Positions 9,124 through 19,313 of a stretch of 64,000 nucleotides of DNA are shown here, in pieces (within the stretch, counting starts at the first letter, position 1; the number at the start of each line of letters is the position of its first letter). A model generated the notes under the pieces. That model was not told the DNA's origin, did not search any database, and was given only the letters and a program-made list of their open reading frames with translations. Location of the stretch: the NCBI GenBank assembly GCA_017084465.1, contig CP070896.1:930001-994000 (forward strand), in the 5' to 3' direction. The DNA is from Lacrimispora xylanisolvens (GTDB lineage: Bacteria > Bacillota > Clostridia > Lachnospirales > Lachnospiraceae). Made by a program: the position numbers and the translations under genes.

Positions 9124-10688
9124 TTAGCTGATCAGATATGGTTTCGTCAAATCCTCAAACTCTTTCTGGTATTCTTTCAGATAATCCATAAAATACATTC
9201 CTTTTGTATCTAATACCTGGGAGAGTTTCACCATAAAATCCGGAATATCTTCCTTTCTTAATGCACCCATGCAGTTCCCCATATGGGTTTTATCTTTCTC
9301 CACTGCTCCACCTACATGAAGTTCAAAGGCCTCTGCCGGAGCATCGGAAATACGTTTTTTACAGCCAGCAAATCCAATTTCACTTACCTGGTGCCTGGAA
9401 CAGGAATTAAAACACCCTGATATGGAAACAGAAGGCAGATAATCCGTGTTAATATTATGTTCCATCAGTGCCCTGTTTATTTCTTTTAATAATGTCTGGC
9501 TCTCTAAAACGCCTATCTGGCAGGTTGGCACTCCCACACAGCTCACACTCATACCAATTCTTGTAACCTTATTGATCTCTTCCATTCTTGCAAGGAGCTT
9601 TTCTCCTTCTTCTCTGGACAGGTTGCGGATGTACATGCTTTCCGACATACTAAGGCGAATGTCCTGCTGTTTATCCATCAAATGAAATGATTTTTTCCAG
9701 GGCTTTTACAGGCAGCTGTCCGCACTGGGGATGAATAACAGCTGTGTAAAATCCCGCCTGTTTTTGGGGGATCAGATTACTGCTGTCTGTATGGATATCT
9801 GCTGACTGCACCTTAACTTCTGTTTTACATATCCCGGCTGCTTCCACATTAATAGTTAAGTCCATGGATTCCTTTACCTGGGCGAGATGCTTTTTGTAAC
9901 AATCCATGAACGCTTCTTCCCCCATCCTTTTTGGGATGTATCTTAGTCTTGCTTTTCCCTTGTTCTCATAATCTCCTTCTGCCGCAAATATTCTTGTAAC
10001 AGCTTCCACATGATACAGAACCTGATTTGGGGGGAATCAATTCATCATATGGTAAAGCCACTGCAGGATTGTTGCCTAATCCGCCTGCCAGATACATTTT
10101 AAAAGAAGGGGTTCCCTGATCCATGACTGCCATAAAGCCCAAATCATTGATGGTACAGTTAGCTGTATCCGCCTCGTTGTTGGAAAATGCTATTTTCAGT
10201 TTACGGGGCAAATGATATTCCATAATCCGCTCCATGACGTACCGGTTCACCTGCTGCGCATAGGGAGTGGGATCAAACGCTTCCGTTTTATCCACACCAG
10301 ACAGGGGAGACAATGCGACATTACGGGGATAATTGCCCCCTCCTCCTCTTGTATACAAACCATGGTCAATGGCGGTTTCCATGATATCACAGACAGAATC
10401 AATATCCAGATCATGAAGCTGAATGGCCTGCCTGGTTGTAAGGTGAATTCTCTCTAAACCATATTGCACGGCAAATTTATGGATTAATTTCAAATGGGAA
10501 AATGATAAGATCCCGCAGGGTATCCTCAAACGAATCATAAAAGCTTTGCCGCCCCTTTGCGCATAAACACCCATGCCTCCGGATTTCCCCTTAAATTCAG
10601 CGGACGTAATTTCTTTATTCACGAACTTATGTCCGGCTTCTCTGAATTCAGCTATTTCCTCTTTTAGTTTTTCATTGTATTCCTTCAA
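9124..10688 (-). CDS. Nitrite/sulfite reductase, siroheme [4Fe-4S] type (two frameshifts as written)
   Basis: Six-electron reductase family using coupled siroheme and [4Fe-4S]. N-terminal ferredoxin-like half contains GGMGVYAQRGGKAFMIRLRI and IHLTTRQAIQLHDLD; the catalytic half contains GGGGNYPRNV. The C-terminal piece has CVGVPTCQIG and SGCFNSCSRH, i.e. C-x5-C and C-x3-C ligands of the cluster. Three frames join to about 520 residues. The first break is a run of six G at 10029-10034 (five restores PYDELIPPNQVLYHVEAV). The second is at about 9678-9684, between KIISF and MDKQQDIRLSM. Stands alone; no nearby assimilation genes show whether the substrate is nitrite or sulfite. Confidence 0.85.
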
Positions 10689-10764
10689 TGTTTTTCTCCT
10701 ATTAACCTATATGATTTAATAGTTTTATATTATCATAAAACAGGAATAGAATAAAATATTTTTT

Positions 10765-11199
10765 TTATTTTGTTTCACAAATTTGTTTTAATTTTTTGTT
10801 CATCGCTTCAAATCCCGCTTTTGTTCCATTATCCAGTGACTTTTTTAACATCGGCAATAAGATGCCATTAAATTTCTCTCTTTGGATGAATGTCGTAGTG
10901 CCATCCGAATTCTCGATTAATTCTAATATATGCTCACCATCAAATAATCCCGGAAAACCGGTGTGCCCAAGCCATCGAAATTCTTTATCTTTCTGAAATT
11001 TCAAAACTGTAGGTTTAAAAACCATCCCTTTTGAACCGGGCGGAACCATCTTAACTTCTATTCTCTCTCCTACTGCCGGTTTTCCCTTTAAATATACCAT
11101 AAATGGATTCCAGTCGGGAAAAGCACGAAAATCAGTTAAAACATACCATACTGCACTTGCAGATGCATTAATTCGTATCTCTGTTCTTATTTCTTTCAT
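10765..11199 (-). CDS. SRPBCC family protein
   Basis: About 144 residues with the polyketide-cyclase/START-like pattern: RINASASAVWYVLTDFRAFP near the start, then PDWNPFM and the C-terminal helix AGFEAMNKKLKQICE. These form a hydrophobic ligand-binding cup; the ligand is unknown. The start at 11199 is favoured because AGGAGG lies 8 bases upstream; an ORF start at 11244 would include that site. It lies just downstream of a TetR gene on the same strand and may be under its control. Confidence 0.8.
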   Translation of the reverse strand: MKEIRTEIRINASASAVWYVLTDFRAFPDWNPFMVYLKGKPAVGERIEVKMVPPGSKGMVFKPTVLKFQKDKEFRWLGHTGFPGLFDGEHILELIENSDGTTTFIQREKFNGILLPMLKKSLDNGTKAGFEAMNKKLKQICETK

Positions 11200-11287
11200 T
11201 CGCATTTCCTCCTGAGATATGACTATAATATTTTCACTGAGCAAACAGTGAATTATTATTTATAATGAGTACCTGGAACCTATATTG

Positions 11288-11983
11288 CTATAGTTCCCAG
11301 GTTAAAAGTGTGTATTCAACGACCTGAATCAGATAGTGTTCCCGGTCACTGTGATAAAAACTGTGATTACCAAAAAATACATCCTGTAAAATGTAGGAAT
11401 AAATCGCACTCCAAAACTGATTGACCATCATAAAGATATCAAAAGAACGAATTTCTTTTCTGTCAACAAATACTTGAACCCGCTTCATGGTTTGTCCCAG
11501 AAGCAAACTCACATGCTGGCTGAAACGCTCTGTATATTCATCTGAGAATACACTTTTTTCTTTTAAAAGGATTTGAAGCACATATTTATCCTTTGCAATA
11601 TATGCAAAGAATATATTTCCAAGTGAAATCAGCAGTTCTTTAAGTGACAGCGTTTCTTCTAATGCGGCAATCTCTGCTTCCACTAATAAATACCGGTCAT
11701 CTAAAAACTCCTTCAGGATAATGTCTAACATCTGCTTCTTTCCTTCCGGAAAATAATGATAGATTAATCCGTCTGCCATTCCAATGTTTCTTGTAATCTC
11801 TCTGGTTGTTGTCGCGTGGAACCCCTTTAACGCAAATAATTCTTTTGCTGACTCCAAAAGCTGTTCTCTTCTCTCAATTGCCTGAAGATCGCGGCTGGTA
11901 AGATTTGTTGCATCTTTTATTGATTTCATTTCATTCACCACCTGTTCAATGAACATTATATACCTATCATTAAAATAATGCAA
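11288..11983 (-). CDS. TetR family transcriptional regulator
   Basis: N-terminal HTH of the TetR type: QLLESAKELFALKGFHATTT followed by REITRNIGMADGLIYHYFP (about residues 38-76). The rest is an all-helical ligand domain without recognised relatives. It precedes the SRPBCC gene on the same strand by about 90 bases and has an inverted repeat at its own start, so autoregulation is likely. The real start may be a downstream ATG, since 11983 lies inside that repeat. Confidence 0.85.
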   Translation of the reverse strand: MHYFNDRYIMFIEQVVNEMKSIKDATNLTSRDLQAIERREQLLESAKELFALKGFHATTTREITRNIGMADGLIYHYFPEGKKQMLDIILKEFLDDRYLLVEAEIAALEETLSLKELLISLGNIFFAYIAKDKYVLQILLKEKSVFSDEYTERFSQHVSLLLGQTMKRVQVFVDRKEIRSFDIFMMVNQFWSAIYSYILQDVFFGNHSFYHSDREHYLIQVVEYTLLTWEL

Positions 11984-11993
11984 TGATTATTTT
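11972..11993. promoter_or_regulatory. Inverted repeat at the TetR gene start
   Basis: AAAATAAT-GCAATG-ATTATTTT, perfect 8-base arms. Its position across the upstream end of the TetR gene suggests an autoregulatory operator. The arms are AT-only, so the assignment is moderate. Confidence 0.45.
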
Positions 11994-12058
11994 ATTTTTT
12001 AATCCCTAAATCTGAAGAAGAAAAATTAAATTTCCCCACTACCCAGGTAGAGTTTGCA

Positions 12059-12689
12059 TCAGTATTCACCTGGTGTTAACCATATGTACATAGTATCCTG
12101 TCTGATACCAGATTCATAAATTGCTGCACTGCCATTTTTATACGTCACCTGACTACCGTTATGTACAAATCCATAACGTGTTTCATCTGCACCGCCATCT
12201 AATAAGTCTCCAGTAAGCTGCCATAATGACATTCCCATGTCTTCACCACAAATGAAAGTGAAAAATCTTAATACGGCTTTCATATATTTACTTTCATCCG
12301 AATCTGGATTATAGTCAAATTTCCAAGTAGATGTATCAATCCCCACTCTCTTATCTTTTAAAACAATTGTCCAGTCAGAGGGCTCACCCTTTTCATAGTC
12401 TTCTAAAGCTAATATTTTGAAGCTCTTTCCATATTTTTTTTCCAACACGGTATTCAGAATACGAATATTTTCTTCTAATTCTTTTGTTTTGTCATAATAC
12501 AATTGTTCGCCATTACCTTCATCATTTTCAGTTTGTTCCATATTATTGATCACTAATACACCGGTTTTATCCCCATCATCAGAACTTGATCCATTTGATT
12601 CTATATGCCTGCTGTTACATGCAAATGTGTTAAATATAATCATTACTAAAACAACTGCTGCCAAGCCCTTTTTTTAAATATTTTATCAT
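12059..12689 (-). CDS. Predicted lipoprotein of unknown function (frameshifted near the start)
   Basis: With one base removed from the seven-base T run at 12669-12675, the gene begins at ATG 12689 after AAAGGAG. It then reads MIKYLKKGLAAVVLVMIIFN and TFACNS, a lipoprotein signal with lipobox TFAC. The mature part is acidic (ESNGSSSDDGDKTG), then a globular domain of about 150 residues with WTIVLKDKRVGIDTSTWKFD and YMYIW-like C-terminal elements. I do not recognise the family. Probably anchored outside the membrane. Divergent from a LysR gene. Confidence 0.65.
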
Positions 12690-12819
12690 TTCGTCTCCTT
12701 TAATTTTACCTGCAATGTAATTTTCATTTCTATCCTTTTATGATAAAATATTTTTATACTGCTGAAAATATAAAGTTATTAGGGCTTTTGTTCATTTAAA
12801 ATGAATAATAGGAGAACAT

Positions 12820-13713
12820 ATGGAATTAAAACAGCTTCAAACAATTAAAAATATACTGAATGAGGGAAGTTACTTAAAAGCGGCTGAAAAGATGGGGTAT
12901 GTGCCCTCTACCGTCACACTACATATTCAGCAATTGGAAGATGAGCTGGGGATTAAATTATTTGAGAAAAGAGGCCGGAGAATGGTACTTTCAAAAGAAG
13001 GCGATTTCTTTTGGACCAACGCCAAACCTCTTCTTGAACATGCAGATTTTTTTAAACAGACAATGAACAATTTTGTTACTGGTCAGATGGGGCATATTAG
13101 ATTGGGGACAATCAGTACCATTGGAAGATCTCTGTTAATTCCAAAAGTAATTGCTTTCTGCAAGAAGTACCCTGACATGAAACTGACCTTTGAACTTAAC
13201 AGCTCGGAAATTATTACACAAAAAATAGTCGATAACCAATTGGATATTGCAATAGGATTTGCTCCTCCATCGAATCTTAACCTTTACTTTGAACCTATTT
13301 GCCTGGAACCAATGGATTTGCTGTTGCCTGTTGGACATCCGCTCGCCAATAAGAAAGAGATCACCCTTAAGGATTTAAGTAATGAAAATTTACTTCTTAC
13401 CGAGTCTTACTGTTCTTATCGGAATGAAGTTGATAAGCATTTCAGCGCTTTTGGAATACCGCTTAAATCCATGATACAAATAAACGATGGAAAAACAATT
13501 ATTCAGTTCGTTCAGGCTGGAATTGGCTGTTCTATCTTACCAGTTGCTGCTATAGATCCAGTCCCGGATCTGACCGTCAGGCGAAAACTGTCAAATATAG
13601 AATTCGGACTGATGATTGGTGTTATCCGCAGAAAGGAACAACTGGAAAAAGCATCGGAAAGGCTTTATAATGAGCTTGTTTATGAGATAAAAAAACAGGG
13701 AACAAGATCATGA
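12820..13713 (+). CDS. LysR family transcriptional regulator
   Basis: 297 residues, normal LysR length. HTH: MELKQLQTIKNILNEGSYLK, AAEKMGYVPSTVTLHIQQLE, DELGIKLFEKRGRRMVLSKEG. The effector domain follows with GHIRLGTISTIGRSLLIPKV. Such proteins activate or repress nearby genes in response to a small molecule. A GGAG precedes the ATG at 12820. It is divergent from the lipoprotein and convergent with the flavodoxin-like gene; its target is not evident. Confidence 0.9.
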   Translation: MELKQLQTIKNILNEGSYLKAAEKMGYVPSTVTLHIQQLEDELGIKLFEKRGRRMVLSKEGDFFWTNAKPLLEHADFFKQTMNNFVTGQMGHIRLGTISTIGRSLLIPKVIAFCKKYPDMKLTFELNSSEIITQKIVDNQLDIAIGFAPPSNLNLYFEPICLEPMDLLLPVGHPLANKKEITLKDLSNENLLLTESYCSYRNEVDKHFSAFGIPLKSMIQINDGKTIIQFVQAGIGCSILPVAAIDPVPDLTVRRKLSNIEFGLMIGVIRRKEQLEKASERLYNELVYEIKKQGTRS

Positions 13714-13857
13714 CTTAAGCAACAAAATTTTCTCAGTTTGCAAACTTCCCTCTGCACTTTTTCGTTCTAATAATGCACATAAATGACGAAAGAATTCTCT
13801 TGCGTCTTGAAAATCCTCGTGACACATACGAAGCATTAACCATAGCAGCCGACACAG
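13708..13857 (-). pseudogene. Orphan 3-prime gene fragment
   Basis: A stretch of 50 open codons on the minus strand, overlapping the LysR stop, reads WLMLRMCHEDFQDAREFFRH then LCALLERKSAEGSLQTEKIL and ends LLLKS. Its amphipathic, Glu/Lys-rich composition looks protein-coding, but there is no start signal and the frame is closed upstream at 13858-13860. It looks like the tail of a gene whose front has been lost or is out of frame. The parent family was not recognised. Confidence 0.3.
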
Positions 13858-13876
13858 TCATTCAGAGCATAAAAAA

Positions 13877-14416
13877 TCAAATCTTTTCCCCCAGTTTACG
13901 TGCCTCCAAAAGTGCCGCATGTCCTAAAATATCTCCCTTTCCGGCTACGCCCGGAACTGTGATTACTCCCCCATTTTCCAGAGAAAAATAGCTTAGTACA
14001 GAATGATACATCGTGATCAGTGAATCAAAAACACTTGGTATTTCATCTGCACAAACAGCTAACAACACAAGCTTTTTCACTTTAAACGTATTGCGTATAG
14101 GATTATGCAGCCGATCAATCATACACTTTAATTGGGAACTGACACCATAGAAATAAACGGGAGTGGCTATTACAAAAACATCCGCATCAGCAAGTCTCTC
14201 GTAGATTTCCTGCATATCATCTTTTTGTACGCAATTATGACTGTCGTCTCTGTAGCAAAAATCGCAGCCTGTGCAGCCGTTAATCTTTTTTCCAATTACA
14301 GAAATAACTTCTACGCTGTTCTCCTGTTTATTAATACCGTTAATAAACGCATTTACAAGAATTTCTGTATTACCATTTCTTCTGGGACTGCCTATTAATA
14401 CTGCAATCTTTGCCAT
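13877..14416 (-). CDS. Flavodoxin family / NADPH-dependent FMN reductase
   Basis: Starts MAKIAVLIGSPRRNGNTEIL at 14416 after GGAGG, giving 179 residues; the ORF can be read back to 14452 but that overlaps the ribosome-binding site. GSPRRNGNT is the FMN phosphate loop. The pair GCTGCDFCYR (Cys-rich) and ATPVYFYGVSSQLKCMIDR are typical of iron-sulfur-flavoprotein-like multimeric flavodoxin WrbA/Isf relatives. Probably a cytoplasmic quinone or flavin reductase. It lies downstream of the CPBP gene in the same direction. Confidence 0.85.
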   Translation of the reverse strand: MAKIAVLIGSPRRNGNTEILVNAFINGINKQENSVEVISVIGKKINGCTGCDFCYRDDSHNCVQKDDMQEIYERLADADVFVIATPVYFYGVSSQLKCMIDRLHNPIRNTFKVKKLVLLAVCADEIPSVFDSLITMYHSVLSYFSLENGGVITVPGVAGKGDILGHAALLEARKLGEKI

Positions 14417-14448
14417 CTTAGTACCTCCATGATTAGATCTGACCCGCT

Positions 14449-15307
14449 TCATTGTTCATTACGAAATGTCTTTTTTTTGCCAGCACCACTTTTAAAGTAA
14501 ATAATGAGAACAATTAAAAATGAGAGCGTCTGAGCAACGGAAATGCGAATTACCTGTAATTGATCTGCGCCGGATATTGTTGTGATATGTAAAAGATTAA
14601 TGATGGTATTATTAAAAATGATCTGCCATGGACATCCAAAGTGATCCGGTAATTTTAGTCAGCAAACAAAATTTTGCGCCGGTGATACCTGTGGTTAGAA
14701 CAAGAATAATAGCAGTAAAAAGTGTCCCCATGGGGCTGATTTCTCCATCCAGCAAACTCCGCACAGGTGCTGCAATATGCCAGAAGCCAAAGAGGACAGA
14801 AGAAACTACCATGGCTTTTACAAAAGAGTTTTTTGCCTCCAGAAGTCTGACGAATAATCCACGAAAGATTCCCTCTTCCATAACCACATTTATAATGTTC
14901 CCAACAATACTAAACAAGAAAAACAGGATACCGGTCTGCATACCCTGATTACCATCAATCGCATAGCTGGTCACATATATATTCAAAGAAGGACTGCTAT
15001 TTCTCCCTGTCTGCATGAAAAATTCGGTACCATAGGCGATCAGATACACAGTCGCTCCAAGCAGTAAACCATAGAGTATGTTTTTTACAACTGCATGTTT
15101 CGTAAATCCAATCTCTGACCATTTAAATGATACATATTGTAATGCTATCCCTAGCACAAGAATCCCCAGCAGTTTATGGATAAATGCTTCTCCAAACATT
15201 GTCTGGTCTGTTCGGAAAAGCAGATATTCAAGAGCCCTGAACGAGAAGCATATTAAATAAATAGTTAAAACAAATAAAACAGGATGAATATAATTATCTT
15301 TCTTCAT
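14449..15307 (-). CDS. CPBP family intramembrane glutamic endopeptidase (frameshifted)
   Basis: Multi-pass membrane protein. The Abi/CPBP motifs are VMEEGIFRGLFVRLL (EExxxR) and LFGFWHIAAPV (FxxxH). Starts MKKDNYIHPVLFVLTIYLIC at 15307 after GGAGG. As written it ends after SLWMSMADHF at 14612. Removing one A from the five-base run 14614-14618 lets it continue NNTIINLLHITTISGADQLQ, a further membrane segment LSFLIVLIIYF, and a stop at 14449. The family includes prenyl-protein endopeptidases and bacteriocin self-immunity proteins; the role here is unknown. Confidence 0.8.
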
Positions 15308-15344
15308 GTGGATCCTCCAATAATGAAATGTTGGGGTCAAAATC

Positions 15345-15869
15345 CTAGTCTGCTAAATAGATGCCATAATCCAATATTATATTTCCATCAGCATCCTGTT
15401 CTGTAAAACGTGGACAATTATATCGTTCAAAGAAACAGGCTCTGTTTTCATAATCACTTTTGAAGTTTCCCATTCCTTCTTCCTGGAATTTAGATATACA
15501 ATCCCCATGCATATCGTAAATCCCATCATTTTCTTTACCGCTTATCCAGCAAACGGCAACATCACTTTCCGGGAGATCTATAAAAGCGAATCCATCTGGT
15601 GCCTCTGTGTTTTCCGGAAGGAACATACCAATCCAGTATTCAAAGGTATTTTCAATACTGGAAAAGTTGCAGCGCATGAAACCAATATAACCATTTTCAA
15701 TGTTTTTCAGTTCTCCCAGCTTTTCAAGGGACGTAAACCAGCCATTTTCAAACCACTCACCCCATTTGTGTCCGAATCCACCGATTCTGTCCGCATTTGT
15801 ATATCGTTTTCCGATAAAGCGAAGGGATGGTAAGTGCTCTTTGGTAACCTTTGTTATTTTTGCTGACAT
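15345..15869 (-). CDS. GyrI-like/AraC effector-binding domain protein
   Basis: 174 residues with no DNA-binding domain. FIGKRYTNADRIGGFGHKWG and the C-terminal ERYNCPRFTEQD fit the stand-alone GyrI-like small-molecule-binding fold (about 150 residues). Starts at 15869 after AGGAGG. Such proteins bind or hydrolyse small cyclic compounds. Lies between the S51 peptidase and CPBP genes in the same direction. Confidence 0.75.
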   Translation of the reverse strand: MSAKITKVTKEHLPSLRFIGKRYTNADRIGGFGHKWGEWFENGWFTSLEKLGELKNIENGYIGFMRCNFSSIENTFEYWIGMFLPENTEAPDGFAFIDLPESDVAVCWISGKENDGIYDMHGDCISKFQEEGMGNFKSDYENRACFFERYNCPRFTEQDADGNIILDYGIYLAD

Positions 15870-15907
15870 ATTTTGTTCCTCCTCATATACTCATTTATTA
15901 TTCGCTC

Positions 15908-16552
15908 TTAAGATGATATCTGCTTAACCGCATGCTTATCTAATATAAAAATATCACCCAAAAGTTCAACATCTCCATCTTTACATATGATTGCCGCATC
16001 ATCACATAATCCATAAATACAATAGTCATTAGATAATTCCAGTAATTCATCAGTTACATGAGTATAATCAAAATGCGGCTCTACTGAAATATCCACAAGA
16101 CCTAGTGCTCTATATATTTCCTGCTGGTGATGATCACAGGTAGTGGTACAAACAGCAATCTTAGCCATGTTAATTGCACCTGCACTCATACCTATAATTA
16201 CCCCTTTGTGATTAGTAAGTACCTTGTCCAACCCGTATTCTTTAAGATATTTGAACTGAGTCGGTGTGTCTCCACCTGAAATCCAAATTACATCCCCATC
16301 TTTCACCGCTCGCTGTGCTTCCTCTTTTGTCATCCTGTCATCAACAATACAGCAGTCAGAAAACTTGATACCTGCATTCTGAAACTTGCTTAAAAACAGT
16401 TTGAAATATCTTTCATTAATCTCCTGAAAATCATTAAATTCTGATGCGATAAATACAAAATTCTTACGATTCACAATAATTTCATTCAGCCGCTCTGCAA
16501 ACTTAATGGGAAAATCATTATGGAACATACTTGTCAAAATACTGATTGCCAT
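15908..16552 (-). CDS. Peptidase S51-like (dipeptidase E / type 1 glutamine amidotransferase-like)
   Basis: Starts MAISILTSMFHNDFPIKFAE at 16552 after GAGAGG, giving 214 residues. VIWISGGDTPTQFKYL and VIIGMSAGAINMAKIAV are the S51 hallmarks: the Ser of GMSAGA is the nucleophile. A late HFDYTHVTDE may supply the His. The family cleaves short acidic dipeptides or cyanophycin. Cytoplasmic. Follows the nucleoside phosphorylase gene by about 30 bases. Confidence 0.8.
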   Translation of the reverse strand: MAISILTSMFHNDFPIKFAERLNEIIVNRKNFVFIASEFNDFQEINERYFKLFLSKFQNAGIKFSDCCIVDDRMTKEEAQRAVKDGDVIWISGGDTPTQFKYLKEYGLDKVLTNHKGVIIGMSAGAINMAKIAVCTTTCDHHQQEIYRALGLVDISVEPHFDYTHVTDELLELSNDYCIYGLCDDAAIICKDGDVELLGDIFILDKHAVKQISS

Positions 16553-16584
16553 AAAAGTACCTCTCACCTCTCATCTATTATCTA

Positions 16585-17395
16585 TTATGAAAGAGCTCTG
16601 TAATAATTTGGGGGGAAAAGTTCACTTCTTACCTTTTTTCGATATTCCATTTCTTCCGATGTGCGACCACTTACTAAAGATTTGTTGACCACAGTATTGT
16701 CTGAAACACTAAAGAGCGCTGCCATTGGTATGCCAGCAAATGTGGCTGCACGAAAAGCCGCCGCAGTCTCCATCTCAATAACATTACAGCCCAGCCCAAT
16801 GATTTCGTCTATATGCACAAACTGTGCAAATACTGTATCAGTGCTAAAATTATTTCCAACATGCCATTTTACACGGTTTTCTTCACATATATGGCTTGTG
16901 GCTTCTTTCAGGCGATCAAGCATGATTTTATCTGGATATTGTTTCTCTCCAAATACATCTCCATCTGCAAGTTTCTCCGAAGCTAAGTACCGACTTGCGC
17001 CGTCACCACAAACGGAATAATCAGGAATCACAATATCTCCAATACCCATTTTATTATCCAAAGCTCCCACAGACCCAATAAAAATAATTTGTTTGCATAA
17101 AGTGATACCTAATGCCAAAATAACATCCATTAATACAGGTGCACCTATTCCTGTTTTTTATATAACTGATCTTCAAGTCTTCAACCATAAGATTCCATAC
17201 TTTTATTGAAGAATAATTTGATTCACTTAAATATTCAAAATTTCCGAAATTGGGGAAAGTAGCTGGTTCCCACCATGGAGCGATAATTACATTTTCATGT
17301 ATTTGGTCTGGATTTACTCCTATGCTGTGAATACAGATATCGCGTTTCGTTGAACCAAACCGTTCCATACTTCCTATTAAATCCTGATATTTCAT
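16585..17395 (-). CDS. Nucleoside phosphorylase superfamily protein (frameshifted)
   Basis: Starts MKYQDLIGSMERFGSTKRDI at 17395 after GGGGAGAG. The frame breaks after EDLKISYIK in a six-base T run at 17154-17159. With five, it continues TGIGAPVLMDVILALG, then IIFIGSVGALDNKMGIGDIV and GCNVIEMETAAAFRAA. The IGSVGAL and VIEMETAA elements mark the purine nucleoside phosphorylase / MTA-SAH nucleosidase superfamily. Total about 269 residues. Substrate uncertain. Its start overlaps the stop of the DUF4406-like gene, so the pair may act together on nucleosides. Confidence 0.8.
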
Positions 17396-17737
17396 ATGTA
17401 CTCTCCCCGTTCCAAAGATTGTCCCTCACAACCTTCCAGATAATCAATATTTTTACCTTGATTTTGCATATTCTATTTCAGATTCTGTGCTTTTACCAAT
17501 ATATCCATCTTTATTAATAACAAAAACAGTATCTGCCATATCGATTTTTCTTTTATGCATATCATCAAGCAATTCCTTTGTTTCTTTTGTCATAACCTCA
17601 TCTTTTTCACTGAATTCAAAGAATCCCACAGAAATCACGATACACCCTTTTAAAGTAAGTTCCTTCTGTATTTATAAAAATTCTTCTTTAAACTTTATAC
17701 TTCCACAAAGAGTTACTACTTTGTATTTTCCTACCAT
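17392..17737 (-). pseudogene. DUF4406-like nucleoside 2-deoxyribosyltransferase homologue, broken
   Basis: Reading from ATG 17737 gives MVGKYKVVTLCGSIKFKEEF, then an in-frame TAA at 17672-17674, then IQKELTLKGCIVISVGFFEF, TKETKELLDDMHKRKIDMAD and TVFVINKDGYIGKSTESEIE. These match the CGS-motif family related to nucleoside deoxyribosyltransferases. A second break near 17457 closes the frame early; one more base restores GKNIDYLEGCE and a TGA overlapping the next ATG (17392-17395). Two lesions, one a substitution-type stop, suggest real decay more than the other broken genes here. Confidence 0.65.
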
Positions 17738-17786
17738 GTTTCCCCCTATACTTATTTTTATTTCCCTTATCGTTTATTCTGAATTT

Positions 17787-18561
17787 CTAAAAGCATAAAT
17801 TTCCTATCCAGAATAAAGCCACAATATGGATTGGGTAGAATAAATAGAACAGATATTTATACCCCTTACCTTTTTTCCCATTATACAAGTACATAAATGG
17901 TAGAGTTCCAATCATCATCCATTGATAATTTTCATAAAATAATCCTTCAATACTAAAGTTATTTATTGCTGTCAATACAAAAAAGATTAAGCAAAATATT
18001 GTGTAAGCAGTTGCCAGACTCTTTTTATTTCCTTTCGTAGAATACATTAATACCCCCAGAAATACAAACAAAATACTTCCTTCCGTAAAAATGATATTTC
18101 CCATTAATGCCCCTGCCAGTTCAAAAACACCATAACCACCTATGATCTGTTTTGCAAGAATACAGATTATGGTACTAATAATCTGATACAGACAAAAGAA
18201 GATTATATACTTATTTCCTCTCCTTTTTATCATTCTTACGAATTTCTAATATCCATGAAATTACACCGATCAGAAATAAAGTTACAAATATATTATTACT
18301 TATATAACAATAAGGATCCGGATATATATTATTACATATGTAATTTATTAACGCCATAATAACTCCAAATCCGTACATTCTGGATAAATAAATTTTTCTG
18401 TTAGAAGTATAGTAAAATCCCCATGCCATGCAAAAAAAGAAAATTGGGGCAGAGATCCTGCCTATCCAGTGTAACCAAATTGGAGCTCCCGGAATGAATT
18501 CCGCAACATGATCCAGAAACATAAATAGGAGTGCCAGTATTTTTAGCATTGTACTTGTCAT
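17787..18561 (-). CDS. TraX family membrane protein (frameshifted)
   Basis: Multi-pass membrane protein of about 258 residues. N-terminus MTSTMLKILALLFMFLDHVA, then WLHWIGRISAPIFFFCMAWG, typical of TraX. The frame breaks in a five-base T run at 18224-18228. The second part contains GNKYIIFFCLYQIISTIICI and ends KYLFYLFYPIHIVALFWIGN, the conserved YPxH end of TraX. TraX was named for F-pilin N-acetylation, but chromosomal homologues are widespread acyltransferase-3-like proteins of unknown role. Confidence 0.8.
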
Positions 18562-18596
18562 GAGCTTATTCTTCTTTCATTTTCTTTAATATATTT

Positions 18597-19217
18597 TTAC
18601 TTGATTTCACCTACGACCTTTATGTTCCCTCCCTCCTTAAATACACCAGAACAATTATACTTCCAGACTCCATCTTTCAAAGCTATTTTTTTTGTCAAAA
18701 TAGCTGAGCCGAAAGTAATTTTCTGTTCGTTCCCATCCGGGTCAAATAAGAATAAATCAACCACCCCGCCTTTAATATCAGAGGTAATATTTATAGTTAA
18801 TGTCTGATTATCTTTTACACGGAATGCACCGGATTTCGCTATGTTTTTCTGGTTGGCATTATTGGTAAAATTCATAGCCACACTTCCCTCTGTAACGACG
18901 TCTCCAATAGCTTCTGCTTCTTGTGAGTGGTTGTTAACAGGAATTAAATTAACCGTATTTTTTACGCTGTCATAATTAACGTTATATCCAAGCTTTTCAA
19001 ATAATTCATTTGCCGGTATATATAAACTATCGTTTTGATCATTCTCCAATGTTACCGAAATTAGTGATTTACTAAGCGGCAGCGCTTCACCGTTAAGCGT
19101 AACTTTTGTATTGCTTAAAGCGGCTGACTTAATACCTGTTGCAGCATAAACTGTAGTTATGCCCAATGTACCAATTATTACCCCTGCTACTAAACTTTTT
19201 ATATCAAACTTTTTCAT
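18597..19217 (-). CDS. Secreted stalk-domain (copper amine oxidase N-like) protein
   Basis: 206 residues. Signal peptide KKFDIKSLVAGVIIGTLGIT ending near VYAA, cleavage probably after that. VTLNGEALPLSKSLI and LYIPANELFEKLGYNVNYDS form the copper-amine-oxidase-N / stalk domain common in Clostridia exported proteins. A C-terminal beta-rich part follows (SVAMNFTNNANQKN; DLFLFDPDGNEQKI). Probably a cell-wall or extracytoplasmic protein; no catalytic domain. Starts after AAAGGAG at 19217. Confidence 0.75.
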   Translation of the reverse strand: MKKFDIKSLVAGVIIGTLGITTVYAATGIKSAALSNTKVTLNGEALPLSKSLISVTLENDQNDSLYIPANELFEKLGYNVNYDSVKNTVNLIPVNNHSQEAEAIGDVVTEGSVAMNFTNNANQKNIAKSGAFRVKDNQTLTINITSDIKGGVVDLFLFDPDGNEQKITFGSAILTKKIALKDGVWKYNCSGVFKEGGNIKVVGEIK

Positions 19218-19313
19218 ATTTACCTATCTCCTTTTTAGAATTTTAAGTGCTGCAGAACTACTTAATATCAATATTAAGCTGTCAATTTATGCACCTGATA
19301 AAGTAATTTTTAT

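Noticed and set aside
13773..13991. Plus-strand 72-codon ORF
   Set aside because: It overlaps the flavodoxin gene and the orphan fragment on the other strand and has no ribosome-binding site or family resemblance.
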